Shown one piece after another: positions 1 to 6,564 of a stretch of DNA of 13,640 nucleotides; position 1 is the first letter of the stretch, and each line of letters begins with the position of its first letter. The notes beneath the pieces are model-generated. The model saw only the letters and a program-made list of their open reading frames with translations. It ran no database searches and had not been told where the DNA came from. This stretch comes from CAMBDR01 sp046597185 (GTDB taxonomy: Bacteria; Pseudomonadota; Gammaproteobacteria; Burkholderiales; Burkholderiaceae_D): contig JBKJLF010000401.1 in the NCBI GenBank assembly GCA_046597185.1, positions 1-13,640 on the forward strand, read 5' to 3'. A program made the translations under genes and the position numbers.

Positions 1-834
1 ATCCGCCAACACGGCAGATTCGGTAATTTCAAGTATCACATATTCCGCCTCAATCCCGTGCCGCTGTGCCGATTCGGCAATGCGGTCGGTAAAATTGGGC
101 TGCGTTAATGAGGAGAGTGAAAGATTAATCGAAACCGCAATCGGGAATTCAAGGTCATGCCAGGTACGGCAAGCGGAAATCGATTTTTCGATCATGATCC
201 AATTCAATAAATCGATTTGGCCGTATTGTTCCAGTACGGAAATAAAACTGCTTGGCGGCAAGATGCCGTGTACCGGGTGACGCCAGCGCGCAAAGGCTTC
301 GGCTCCTTTGATATAGCCGGTTTTCAATTCCACCTTGGGTTGAAAAAACGGCTCAAACTGCCCGGCGGCCAAACCTTCGGCAATTTCCGCCAATGAAAAC
401 ACAGGCAATGAATTGCGTGCTTTCTTTTGCCCTTCCGGCGTTTGCGAAAAAAGTTGCAATAATTCTTGCAAACGATCCGGGGTCGGTGGTTTTTCTATGG
501 TGCCAAGCAAATTGACGCCATAGGCTTTGGTCATGGTTTCGACTGAAAACAACAGTGCGCGATCATGCGCCGTCACCAAAATGATAGAGGCATGATGGTC
601 AAGTTTGGCCAAATGCCGGATTAATTCCATACCATCCATATTCGGCATATTCAAATCGATTAAGGCAATATCAATCGGATCAGCCTTGCTATCCCGAAAT
701 ACGGTTAAAGCCTCAACGCCATCCGCAACTTCTACAATGCGTGTCGCGCCAAGTTTCTTTAGCATTACTGCCAAGGCCCAGCTTTGTACCGGATCATCTT
801 CAGCCACAAGAAAATTTAACTCAGCAATCTGCAT
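1..834 (-). CDS. Response regulator with EAL (c-di-GMP phosphodiesterase) domain, RocR-type, C-terminus cut by window edge
   Basis: The 278 residues visible form a receiver domain (about 5-130) followed by the first half of an EAL domain (from about 154). The receiver shows the acidic pocket E12-D13-D14, the phospho-acceptor D60 in IDLNMPNMDG, T88 in LVTAH and K115 in EKP, so phosphorylation looks possible. In the EAL part, E179 (GAEAFARW), N237 (SINLS) and E269 (LEITES) match metal-binding positions of active phosphodiesterases and sit at nearly the same residue numbers as in Pseudomonas RocR. The signature reads EAF, not EAL. The remaining metal ligands and the catalytic lysine lie outside the window, so activity is inferred. 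The ATG at 834 follows a good Shine-Dalgarno (AAAGGA, 846-841, 6-base spacer). It lies 128 bp after the methyltransferase gene and probably has its own promoter. The role would be lowering c-di-GMP in the cytoplasm in response to an unseen histidine kinase. Confidence 0.9.
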   Translation of the reverse strand, partial: MQIAELNFLVAEDDPVQSWALAVMLKKLGATRIVEVADGVEALTVFRDSKADPIDIALIDLNMPNMDGMELIRHLAKLDHHASIILVTAHDRALLFSVETMTKAYGVNLLGTIEKPPTPDRLQELLQLFSQTPEGQKKARNSLPVFSLAEIAEGLAAGQFEPFFQPKVELKTGYIKGAEAFARWRHPVHGILPPSSFISVLEQYGQIDLLNWIMIEKSISACRTWHDLEFPIAVSINLSLSSLTQPNFTDRIAESAQRHGIEAEYVILEITESAVLAD

Positions 835-877
835 CACACATCCTTTCACATCAATTCTGAACCCGATTTTATCCTTA

Positions 878-907
878 ATTATCCATTAATTCAGTCACTT
901 TATGCAA
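878..907 (-). promoter_or_regulatory. Possible sigma-70 promoter for the response regulator-EAL gene
   Basis: Read on the minus strand, TTGCAT (907-902) and GATAAT (883-878) are separated by 18 bases in an A/T-rich spacer, about 45 bases upstream of the ATG at 834. The -10 box matches the consensus at 5 of 6 bases and the -35 box at only 3 of 6. The position makes sense because this gene is separated from the envelope cluster by 128 bp. It is a weak sequence-only call. Confidence 0.3.
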
Positions 908-962
908 TCTGCTTGAAAAACTGAACAGTTCCTCTGGATTTTTTGCTGCAAGGCAACAATAA

Positions 963-1742
963 CTAGCGATTCTGCCGCAATTGTTCAAAAAAACACACGG
1001 CAGCACAAGCGCCCACATTGAGTGATTCCATGCTGCTGGCATGCGGTATCGCGATTTGGCTCGTGGCCTGGCGGAGTAAATCAACGCTCACGCCCTGCCC
1101 TTCGTGGCCAAATAGCCACGCCACTTGTTGCCGCAAATCAAGATCATACAAAGTTTGGCTGGCGTGGGAGCTGGTTGCGAGTATCGGAATCTGGCTGTTT
1201 TGGATTAAATCAGACAGATTGACCGTCTCAAAAATAGTCAATAGAAAGTGTGCACCCATGCCAGAACGTAAGACTTTGGGCGACCAGGCAGCGGCCGTAC
1301 CCGGACTGCAAAACACTTGTTTGATGCCTGCCGCTGCGGCACTGCGTAAAATCGAGCCAAAGTTGCCGGGGTCTTGGACTTGATCCAGCAAGATGGCATT
1401 TTGTTTCAGCGCAAATTCGCCCGGCAGGGTCATGATCGGCGTTGGGATCACAAACAACACGCCCAAACCATGTTCCACCGGGCTGACGGCCTGGTATAAG
1501 ACATCAGGCAATAAAATGGTTTGCTCGGAGCAGCTTTGCATCAGGGCCGCAATTTCGGGGTGGTGGTGACTGTCTTGATTCACCACACAATGCAAAGGCT
1601 GTCCACAGTGCGCCAGATACACCTGGCACAGATGGCTGCCATCGAGAATGGTGCGCCCCGCTTTACGGCGCGCCGTAGCAGAGTTGGCCAATTGCTTGAG
1701 CGCTTTATACCAGGCATTATCGCGCGAGCTGATTTCCTTCAT
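963..1742 (-). CDS. SpoU/TrmH-family RNA 2'-O-ribose methyltransferase
   Basis: This 259-residue protein has a short N-terminal substrate-binding region (about 1-100, L30e-like by family) followed by a SPOUT methyltransferase domain. The three SPOUT motifs are visible: motif 1 around 119-134 with N127 and R133 (DPGNFGSILR), motif 2 FGHEGQGVS at 211-219, and motif 3 at 232-244 with S240, L241 and N242. These form the trefoil-knot AdoMet pocket. Substrates of the RlmB/TsnR-like group are usually guanosines in rRNA or tRNA; the exact target cannot be told here. The start chosen is the ATG at 1742, which overlaps the rnhB stop (ATGA) and has a strong GGGGAG ribosome site 6 bases upstream. The open frame extends further up to 1850 but only through rnhB. 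Motif 2 has H213 where N is more usual. It is the last gene of the cluster. Confidence 0.9.
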   Translation of the reverse strand: MKEISSRDNAWYKALKQLANSATARRKAGRTILDGSHLCQVYLAHCGQPLHCVVNQDSHHHPEIAALMQSCSEQTILLPDVLYQAVSPVEHGLGVLFVIPTPIMTLPGEFALKQNAILLDQVQDPGNFGSILRSAAAAGIKQVFCSPGTAAAWSPKVLRSGMGAHFLLTIFETVNLSDLIQNSQIPILATSSHASQTLYDLDLRQQVAWLFGHEGQGVSVDLLRQATSQIAIPHASSMESLNVGACAAVCFFEQLRQNR

Positions 1743-2425
1743 GTTGCACTCCCCGGTTGTGCTGCATCCGGGTTGGCATCCGGGTTGGCATCCGGGTTTG
1801 CATCCATCACCGCCCGCACCGGGGCATAGCTGCGCCTGTGCTCCGGGCATGCGCCATGCAATTGCAAGCGCGCCAAATGCAAAGCGGTGCCATACCCTTT
1901 GTGCTGATCGAACGCATAATGCGGGTAGGCCAGGTGTAATTCGAGCAAGGATGCATCGCGCGCGGTTTTGGCTAAAATCGAGGCGGCAGAAATCTCGGCG
2001 ACTTTATCGTCCCCCTTGATGATGGCCTCACAGCGCAAGGGCAGATGTGGGCAACGATTGCCATCCACCAATACCAGGCCCGGCGTCACCTTCAAGGCCA
2101 GCACTGCACGGCGCATCGCCAACATGGTCGCCTGCAAAATATTCAAGCGGTCGATTTCTTCCACCGAAGCACAGGCAATTTCCCAGGCCAGCGCATGTTG
2201 ACGAATTTCCAGCGCCAATTCATCACGCTGTTGCGCACTGAGTTTTTTGGAGTCACGCAAGCCAATAATTGGGTGGCGGGCGTCGAGTATTACCGCAGCA
2301 GCGAACACCGCACCCGCCAAGGGGCCACGTCCGGCTTCATCCACCCCGCAGATGATGGCATCACTATCGTCAAACAAGGCTAAACCGCCCATATTTGCAT
2401 TGCCTGATCGTCCCGATGCATTCAT
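1739..2425 (-). CDS. rnhB: Ribonuclease HII
   Basis: RNase HII cuts RNA in RNA-DNA hybrids and at single ribonucleotides embedded in DNA, starting ribonucleotide excision repair. The 228-residue product has the four catalytic acids in the expected spacing: D29 and E30 in GVDEAGRGPLAG, D121 in LVDGN and D139 in KGD. These are each 13 residues later than in the E. coli enzyme. The GRG loop (32-34), DSKKLS (58-63), AASILAK (147-153) and the GYG tyrosine (178) are also present. The catalytic fold ends near residue 207. It is followed by a tail of DANP repeats ending in AAQPGSAT, which is not a family feature. The start at 2425 lies 9 bases after the lpxB stop with GGGGG upstream; a second Met at residue 12 is possible. 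The stop overlaps the methyltransferase start. Confidence 0.97.
   Translation of the reverse strand: MNASGRSGNANMGGLALFDDSDAIICGVDEAGRGPLAGAVFAAAVILDARHPIIGLRDSKKLSAQQRDELALEIRQHALAWEIACASVEEIDRLNILQATMLAMRRAVLALKVTPGLVLVDGNRCPHLPLRCEAIIKGDDKVAEISAASILAKTARDASLLELHLAYPHYAFDQHKGYGTALHLARLQLHGACPEHRRSYAPVRAVMDANPDANPDANPDAAQPGSAT
1749..1754 (-). promoter_or_regulatory. Ribosome binding site fixing the methyltransferase start
   Basis: GGGGAG on the minus strand lies 6 bases before the ATG at 1742, inside the last codons of rnhB. It decides for the overlapping start at 1742 rather than any start inside rnhB further upstream, and suggests translational coupling of the two genes. Confidence 0.7.
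1764..1805. repeat. 12-bp tandem repeat, 3.5 copies, in the 3' end of rnhB
   Basis: The unit GCATCCGGGTTG occurs at 1764-1775 and 1776-1787, then once with a final T (1788-1799), then as a half copy GCATCC (1800-1805). As 12 is a multiple of three, it encodes a repeated Asp-Ala-Asn-Pro in the RNase HII tail, and gain or loss of units would keep the reading frame. Confidence 0.9.
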
Positions 2426-2434
2426 CGCACCCCC

Positions 2435-3646
2435 TTACTTTCGATCACGTTCGATTACGCGCAACACCGCTTGTGCGCTTTCCACAGCGGAATTACGCAA
2501 TAGGCTATGATGCATATCGGTAAAACGCTGTACCAGCTTCTCGGTCTGCGCGCTGTCTTGCATTTGCTGCCACAGTGCATTGGCCATGGCTTCTGGTGTA
2601 GCGGCGTGTTGCAATAATTCGGGCACCAAAAACTCGCGCGCCAAAATATTGGGCAAACCAATCCACGGCTGATAGCCCATATGCTTTAACACATGCCAGG
2701 AGGCGGCCATCATTTTATAGGCAATCACCATCGGTTTTTTAAATAAGGCCACTTCCAGCGATGCCGTGCCGGAAGCGACCAAAACCCCATCACTGGCAGC
2801 CATGCACTCGTGCGAGCAGCCATCAAAAATATGCCAGTTCGACGGATTTAACTGTTGGCCTAATTGCCCGCCAAGTTGCGCCTGCCGGACAATTTGTTCA
2901 AAATAAGCGCGCTGGCCAGGGCCGGCCATGGGCACCACAAAATGTAGTTGCGCATCGCGCTGTAACAGTATTTGTGCCGCCTGCACAAAAGCCAGGGCAT
3001 TGTATTTCAATTCAGACATGCGACTGCCGGGCATAATCGCAACCACCCGAGCGCTGGCGGGCAAACCCAGTGTCGCGCGCGCGGCCTCCACGGGCACTTG
3101 CAAAGGAATCACTTCAGCCAAAGGGTGTCCGACATAACTAACTTCAATCCCCGCAGCCTGGTAAATTTCCGCTTCAAACGGGAATACCACCAGCATGTGG
3201 GAGACCGCCTTGGCGATTTTTTTGATGCGTCCACCGCGCCATGCCCAAATGGAAGGGCTGATGTAGTGCATGGTAGGAATGCCAGCCTGACGTAATTGAA
3301 TTTCCAGGCCCAAATTAAAATCGGGCGCATCGACGCCAATAAACACGGCGGGTTGTTCGGCAATCAGGCGTTGCCGTAAATCGATTTGAATTTTTTTGAT
3401 TTCACGATAATGAGCCAAGACTTCAAATAAGCCACGCACCGAGAGTTTTTCCATCGGAAAATCGCTGACAAAGCCGTATTCTGCCATTTTGGGGCCGCCA
3501 ATGCCATGGATCAAACTATTGGGCAAGACCGGGCGCAAGCCCGACAAGAGTCGGGCCGCCAACAAATCGCCCGATGCCTCACCAGCGACCAAGGCCACCG
3601 TCGGGCTGGCGCTCGGCTTGTCGTTACCATATAGATCAGCGCTCAT
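2435..3646 (-). CDS. lpxB: Lipid-A-disaccharide synthase
   Basis: LpxB is a peripheral inner-membrane GT-B glycosyltransferase (family GT19). It joins UDP-2,3-diacylglucosamine and lipid X into the beta-1,6-linked lipid A disaccharide. The 403-residue product shows the family landmarks in order: GEASGD (22-27), DAPDFN (106-111), SPSIWAWR (130-137), VGHPL (172-176), PGSR (206-209), ASGTASLE (291-298) and LPNILA (331-336). Length is slightly above the E. coli enzyme because of about 14 extra residues at the N-terminus. The ATG at 3646 is 6 bases after the lpxA stop; its ribosome site is weak, so translation probably depends on coupling to lpxA. The substrates come from LpxA and LpxD encoded just upstream; LpxC and LpxH are elsewhere. 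Confidence 0.98.
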   Translation of the reverse strand: MSADLYGNDKPSASPTVALVAGEASGDLLAARLLSGLRPVLPNSLIHGIGGPKMAEYGFVSDFPMEKLSVRGLFEVLAHYREIKKIQIDLRQRLIAEQPAVFIGVDAPDFNLGLEIQLRQAGIPTMHYISPSIWAWRGGRIKKIAKAVSHMLVVFPFEAEIYQAAGIEVSYVGHPLAEVIPLQVPVEAARATLGLPASARVVAIMPGSRMSELKYNALAFVQAAQILLQRDAQLHFVVPMAGPGQRAYFEQIVRQAQLGGQLGQQLNPSNWHIFDGCSHECMAASDGVLVASGTASLEVALFKKPMVIAYKMMAASWHVLKHMGYQPWIGLPNILAREFLVPELLQHAATPEAMANALWQQMQDSAQTEKLVQRFTDMHHSLLRNSAVESAQAVLRVIERDRK

Positions 3647-3652
3647 CCCAGG

Positions 3653-4441
3653 CTAGCGCACAATACCACGGGTCGTATTGCCCAAAAATTGATGGAGTAG
3701 CGTCAGTGACGGTGCCGCCTCGGTTTTTTCGGCGGCCAAGTCCAACAGCGCGGAACGCGCTTGCTCCAGCGTCAAACCCGATTTATAAATCAATTTATAG
3801 GCAGAACGAATGCCGCTGATTTCTTCGCGACTAAACCCGCGCCGCTTCAAACCTTCCACATTGATACCATGGGCAGCGGCCGGATTACCATTGAGAATGA
3901 CGAAGGGTGGCACGTCCTGGGTTAAGCTGGTACTCATGCCAACCATGGCGTGCGCGCCGATTTGGCAAAATTGATGCACATTGCTAAACCCCCCCATCAA
4001 CACCCAGTCGCCCACTGTCACGTGGCCAGCCAATTGTGCATTATTGGCGAAAATGGTGTGATTGCCGATCTGGCAATCATGCGCCAAATGCACATAGGCC
4101 ATGATCCAGTTATCATTACCAAGACGGGTAACACCCACATCTTGCACCGTACCTAAATTGAAGGTGCAAAATTCGCGAATCACATTGCGGTCGCCAATTT
4201 CAAGACCGGTGGGTTCGCCCGCATACTTTTTATCCTGCGGGGCCGCACCGATGGATGAAAATTGATAGAAGGTGTTATCGCGCCCAATTTTGGTATGGCC
4301 TTCAATCACCACATGTGGCCCAATCTTGCTGCCGGATGCAATTTGAACATTCGGCCCAATGATGGAATAGGCACCAACTTGCACATCATCGGCCAATTCT
4401 GCCCGAGCATCAACCAATGCAGTAGGATGGATCTGCGCCAT
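3653..4441 (-). CDS. lpxA: UDP-N-acetylglucosamine acyltransferase (LpxA)
   Basis: LpxA performs the first step of lipid A synthesis, moving a 3-hydroxyacyl chain from ACP to the 3-OH of UDP-GlcNAc. The product of 262 residues equals the E. coli length. It has a left-handed beta-helix of hexapeptide repeats (about 5-185) and a C-terminal helical domain (about 190-262). The catalytic base is H121 in HLAHDC (E. coli H125), with H118 matching H122. NVEGLKRRGFS (194-204) is the typical start of the C-domain. Residue M169 occupies the acyl-chain ruler position (G173 in E. coli, M169 in P. aeruginosa), which suggests a preference for C10 acyl chains. The start at 4441 shares one base with the fabZ stop (TAATG). 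An upstream in-frame start at 4489 lies within fabZ and would add a non-family leader. Confidence 0.98.
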   Translation of the reverse strand: MAQIHPTALVDARAELADDVQVGAYSIIGPNVQIASGSKIGPHVVIEGHTKIGRDNTFYQFSSIGAAPQDKKYAGEPTGLEIGDRNVIREFCTFNLGTVQDVGVTRLGNDNWIMAYVHLAHDCQIGNHTIFANNAQLAGHVTVGDWVLMGGFSNVHQFCQIGAHAMVGMSTSLTQDVPPFVILNGNPAAAHGINVEGLKRRGFSREEISGIRSAYKLIYKSGLTLEQARSALLDLAAEKTEAAPSLTLLHQFLGNTTRGIVR

Positions 4442-4911
4442 TACACCACCAAATTTTGCGAAGGATTGGCGGCATTGCGAACCGTACACATCAACTCGGC
4501 TTCCACGGCCAATTGGCCATCTACCGTGGCGATGGCTTTATATTTCCAAATGCCACGGCTGACACGCAAAATTTCGACATCCATTTTCAATTGGTCGCCC
4601 GGCCCCACTTGCCGTTTAAAACGCGCACCGTCGATGCCGATAAAAAACACCAAGGCATTTTCATCCGGCTTCACGCCCATCGTAACAAACGACAACAGCG
4701 CTGCCGTTTGCGCCAAGGCTTCAATCATCAAGACACCGGGCATCACCGGCTTATGCGGGAAGTGGCCGTTGAAAAACTCTTCGTTGATGCTGACATTTTT
4801 AATCGCGGTAATGCGTTTGTTAATTTCATAATCCAATACTCGATCAACCAATAACATCGGGTAACGATGGGGTAAATATTCTTTAATTTGTTGTATGTCG
4901 AGAGTATTCAT
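4441..4911 (-). CDS. fabZ: 3-hydroxyacyl-ACP dehydratase FabZ
   Basis: FabZ dehydrates (3R)-hydroxyacyl-ACP to trans-2-enoyl-ACP in the fatty acid elongation cycle. It draws on the same 3-hydroxyacyl-ACP pool used by LpxA and LpxD, so its place between those genes fits a need to balance phospholipid and lipid A. The 156-residue hot-dog fold protein has the LPHRYPMLLVDR opening (13-24). Catalytic H50 is in GHFPHKPVMPG and E64 in LMIEALAQ, 4 positions earlier than E. coli H54 and E68. The start at 4911 overlaps the lpxD stop by four bases (ATGA) with little Shine-Dalgarno, so coupling with lpxD is likely. The stop shares a base with the lpxA start. Confidence 0.98.
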   Translation of the reverse strand: MNTLDIQQIKEYLPHRYPMLLVDRVLDYEINKRITAIKNVSINEEFFNGHFPHKPVMPGVLMIEALAQTAALLSFVTMGVKPDENALVFFIGIDGARFKRQVGPGDQLKMDVEILRVSRGIWKYKAIATVDGQLAVEAELMCTVRNAANPSQNLVV

Positions 4912-5981
4912 GATTTTTCGTCTTCAGTTTTTTGTTGGCTGAGCTTTTCCATGGTTTTTTCCATGGCGCGAACTTTACTACGTAAGCTGGCCAGATTACG
5001 CACCACGGCGGCCGTCTTTTCCCATTCAGCATTTTTTGCCAGAGGATAAAATCCTGTGTATTGCCCGGCTTCCAAAATCGAGCGCGAAACCATGCTGCCG
5101 GATGAGATATGTACATTATCAACGATATTGAGGTGCCCAAGCACCATCGCAGCACCGCCAAAAGTACAATATTTTCCTATTTTGGCACTGCCCGCCACAC
5201 CAACGCAACCAGCCATTGCCGTGTGGTCACCAATTTGACAGTTATGTCCGATTTGGATCTGGTTATCGAGCTTGACGCCATCGCCGATAATGGTATCGGC
5301 CAACGCGCCGCGATCAACGGTGGTGTTGGCACCGATATCCACATCATCGCCCATTACTACGCGTCCGGTTTGGGGAATTTTAATCCATGCCCCGGCTTCA
5401 TTGGCAAAGCCAAAGCCATCGGTACCAATCACCGCACCGGAATGAATGATGCCGCGCTGCCCGAGAATGCAGCGGGCATGAAAACTAACATTGGCAAACA
5501 AATGACTATCATCGCCAATTTGCGCGCCCTGCCCAATAAAGCAACCAGCATCAATTTCAACCCGCTCACCAATCACAGCGTCCGCTTCAATCGTCACATG
5601 GGGGCCGATACAGGCACTGGCGGCAATTTGCGCCGACTCCGCTACCACCGCGCCAGGGTGTATTCCTGCGGGTTTGGCTTTTTGCTCCATCGCATAAAAA
5701 ATTTGCGCTGCGCGGGCAAACCAGGCATAGGGATTAGGCGTAATGATTTGGCTGCCCAAATAGCTGCCCTGCTCGGCCAACCAGGCCGCGTCACGTTCAT
5801 TCACAATCAAAGCCGCAGCCAAGCTGCTGGCAGCCTGAGGCCGCAATTTAACATTGCTCAGAAAACTCAAGTGCCGTGCATCAGCCAAATCCAGAGGGGC
5901 AATACCTGCAACTTCGAGCGCAGGATTACCCAACAGGTGACCACCCAGGCGTTCAACCAAAGCCCCTAATTGCATACTCAT
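4908..5981 (-). CDS. lpxD: UDP-3-O-(3-hydroxyacyl)glucosamine N-acyltransferase (LpxD)
   Basis: LpxD catalyses the third step of lipid A synthesis, N-acylating UDP-3-O-acyl-glucosamine from 3-hydroxyacyl-ACP. The 357-residue product has the N-terminal uridine-binding domain (about 1-100, with the conserved LSFLSN at 38-43). A hexapeptide beta-helix follows (about 105-300), with catalytic H246 in IGHNCQIG (E. coli H239). A charged helical C-terminus (about 318-357) is rich in Glu and Lys. GTDGFGFA (186-193) is a family hallmark. The ATG at 5981 lies 12 bases after the skp stop; a second ATG two codons later is equally possible, and neither has a strong ribosome site. The last bases overlap fabZ. 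Confidence 0.98.
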   Translation of the reverse strand: MSMQLGALVERLGGHLLGNPALEVAGIAPLDLADARHLSFLSNVKLRPQAASSLAAALIVNERDAAWLAEQGSYLGSQIITPNPYAWFARAAQIFYAMEQKAKPAGIHPGAVVAESAQIAASACIGPHVTIEADAVIGERVEIDAGCFIGQGAQIGDDSHLFANVSFHARCILGQRGIIHSGAVIGTDGFGFANEAGAWIKIPQTGRVVMGDDVDIGANTTVDRGALADTIIGDGVKLDNQIQIGHNCQIGDHTAMAGCVGVAGSAKIGKYCTFGGAAMVLGHLNIVDNVHISSGSMVSRSILEAGQYTGFYPLAKNAEWEKTAAVVRNLASLRSKVRAMEKTMEKLSQQKTEDEKS

Positions 5982-5993
5982 CTGCTTATAGGC

Positions 5994-6524
5994 TTATTTA
6001 TTCAAGATTTTCAATACCTTGTCGGTAATGTCGATCTTGGCACTGGCCCAAACGGCTTCTTGAAATACGATATCGTATTTTTCAGCTTCGGCCACTTGCT
6101 TGATCGCCTTGGTAGCGCGGTCTTGCACGGCGGCCAGTTCTTCGTTTTTACGCTGAGTCAAATCTTCCCGCACTTCGCGCTGCTTGCGTTGGAATTCTTT
6201 ATCCAATTCGGTCAATTCACGTTGGCGCTTACTACGATCCGTTTCTGACATGACCGGGGCTTCTTTGTCATATTTTTCAGCCAAGGTCTTCAGACGCGTA
6301 TTCATGTCTTGCAATTCTTTTTCGCGCTTGGCAACTTCTTGCTCGATGCGGGAATTGGCAGCCTTGGCTAAATTTGATTCGGCAAAGATACGCTCGGTTC
6401 TGACAAAGCCGATCTTTGAAAATTCTTGCGCTTGCGCGCTATTAATCGCGCTCACCGAGAGGGCTAACACTGCGGCCAACCTGGAATATTTTGCTAGAGC
6501 TATGGTTACACTACGAGATTTCAA
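5994..6524 (-). CDS. skp: Periplasmic chaperone Skp/OmpH
   Basis: Skp is a trimeric periplasmic chaperone that holds unfolded outer-membrane proteins on their way to the BAM complex. The 176-residue precursor has a signal peptide ending about residue 33 (hydrophobic AAVLALSVSAIN, cleavage after AQA). The mature start EFSKIGFVRTERIF is typical of OmpH-family proteins. A long charged coiled-coil (about 50-150, heavy in K, R, E and Q) makes the tentacles, and a short beta segment closes the protein (YDIVFQEAVWA). The start codon is TTG at 6524, supported by a strong GGAGA site and by the signal peptide following directly; no ATG lies nearby in frame. The gene sits between bamA and lpxD, as in many proteobacteria. 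Confidence 0.95.
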   Translation of the reverse strand: MKSRSVTIALAKYSRLAAVLALSVSAINSAQAQEFSKIGFVRTERIFAESNLAKAANSRIEQEVAKREKELQDMNTRLKTLAEKYDKEAPVMSETDRSKRQRELTELDKEFQRKQREVREDLTQRKNEELAAVQDRATKAIKQVAEAEKYDIVFQEAVWASAKIDITDKVLKILNK

Positions 6525-6530
6525 GATCTT

Positions 6531-6535
6531 TCTCC
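6531..6535 (-). promoter_or_regulatory. Ribosome binding site for the TTG start of skp
   Basis: GGAGA on the minus strand lies 6 bases before TTG at 6524, within the 40-base gap after bamA. It is one of the best Shine-Dalgarno matches in the window and is the main reason for accepting the rare start codon. Confidence 0.75.
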
Positions 6536-6564
6536 GAATTTCAAAAAATTAATCAACACGACTA

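Noticed and set aside
943..959. Hairpin TTGTTGC-CTT-GCAGCAA just after the methyltransferase stop, considered as a terminator
   Set aside because: On the transcribed strand it is followed by an A-run, not a U-run, and has a G-U pair, so it does not qualify as an intrinsic terminator for these genes.
1743..1850. N-terminal extension of the methyltransferase to 1850, giving Cys-Gln-Pro-Gly repeats
   Set aside because: This is only the rnhB 12-bp repeat read in another frame. The ATG at 1742 has the ribosome site and the family N-terminus.
5109..5969. Long + strand open frame (286 codons) opposite lpxD
   Set aside because: It lies entirely antisense to lpxD, whose hexapeptide repeats and biased codons keep the opposite frame open. 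The translation resembles no family and has no ribosome site of note.
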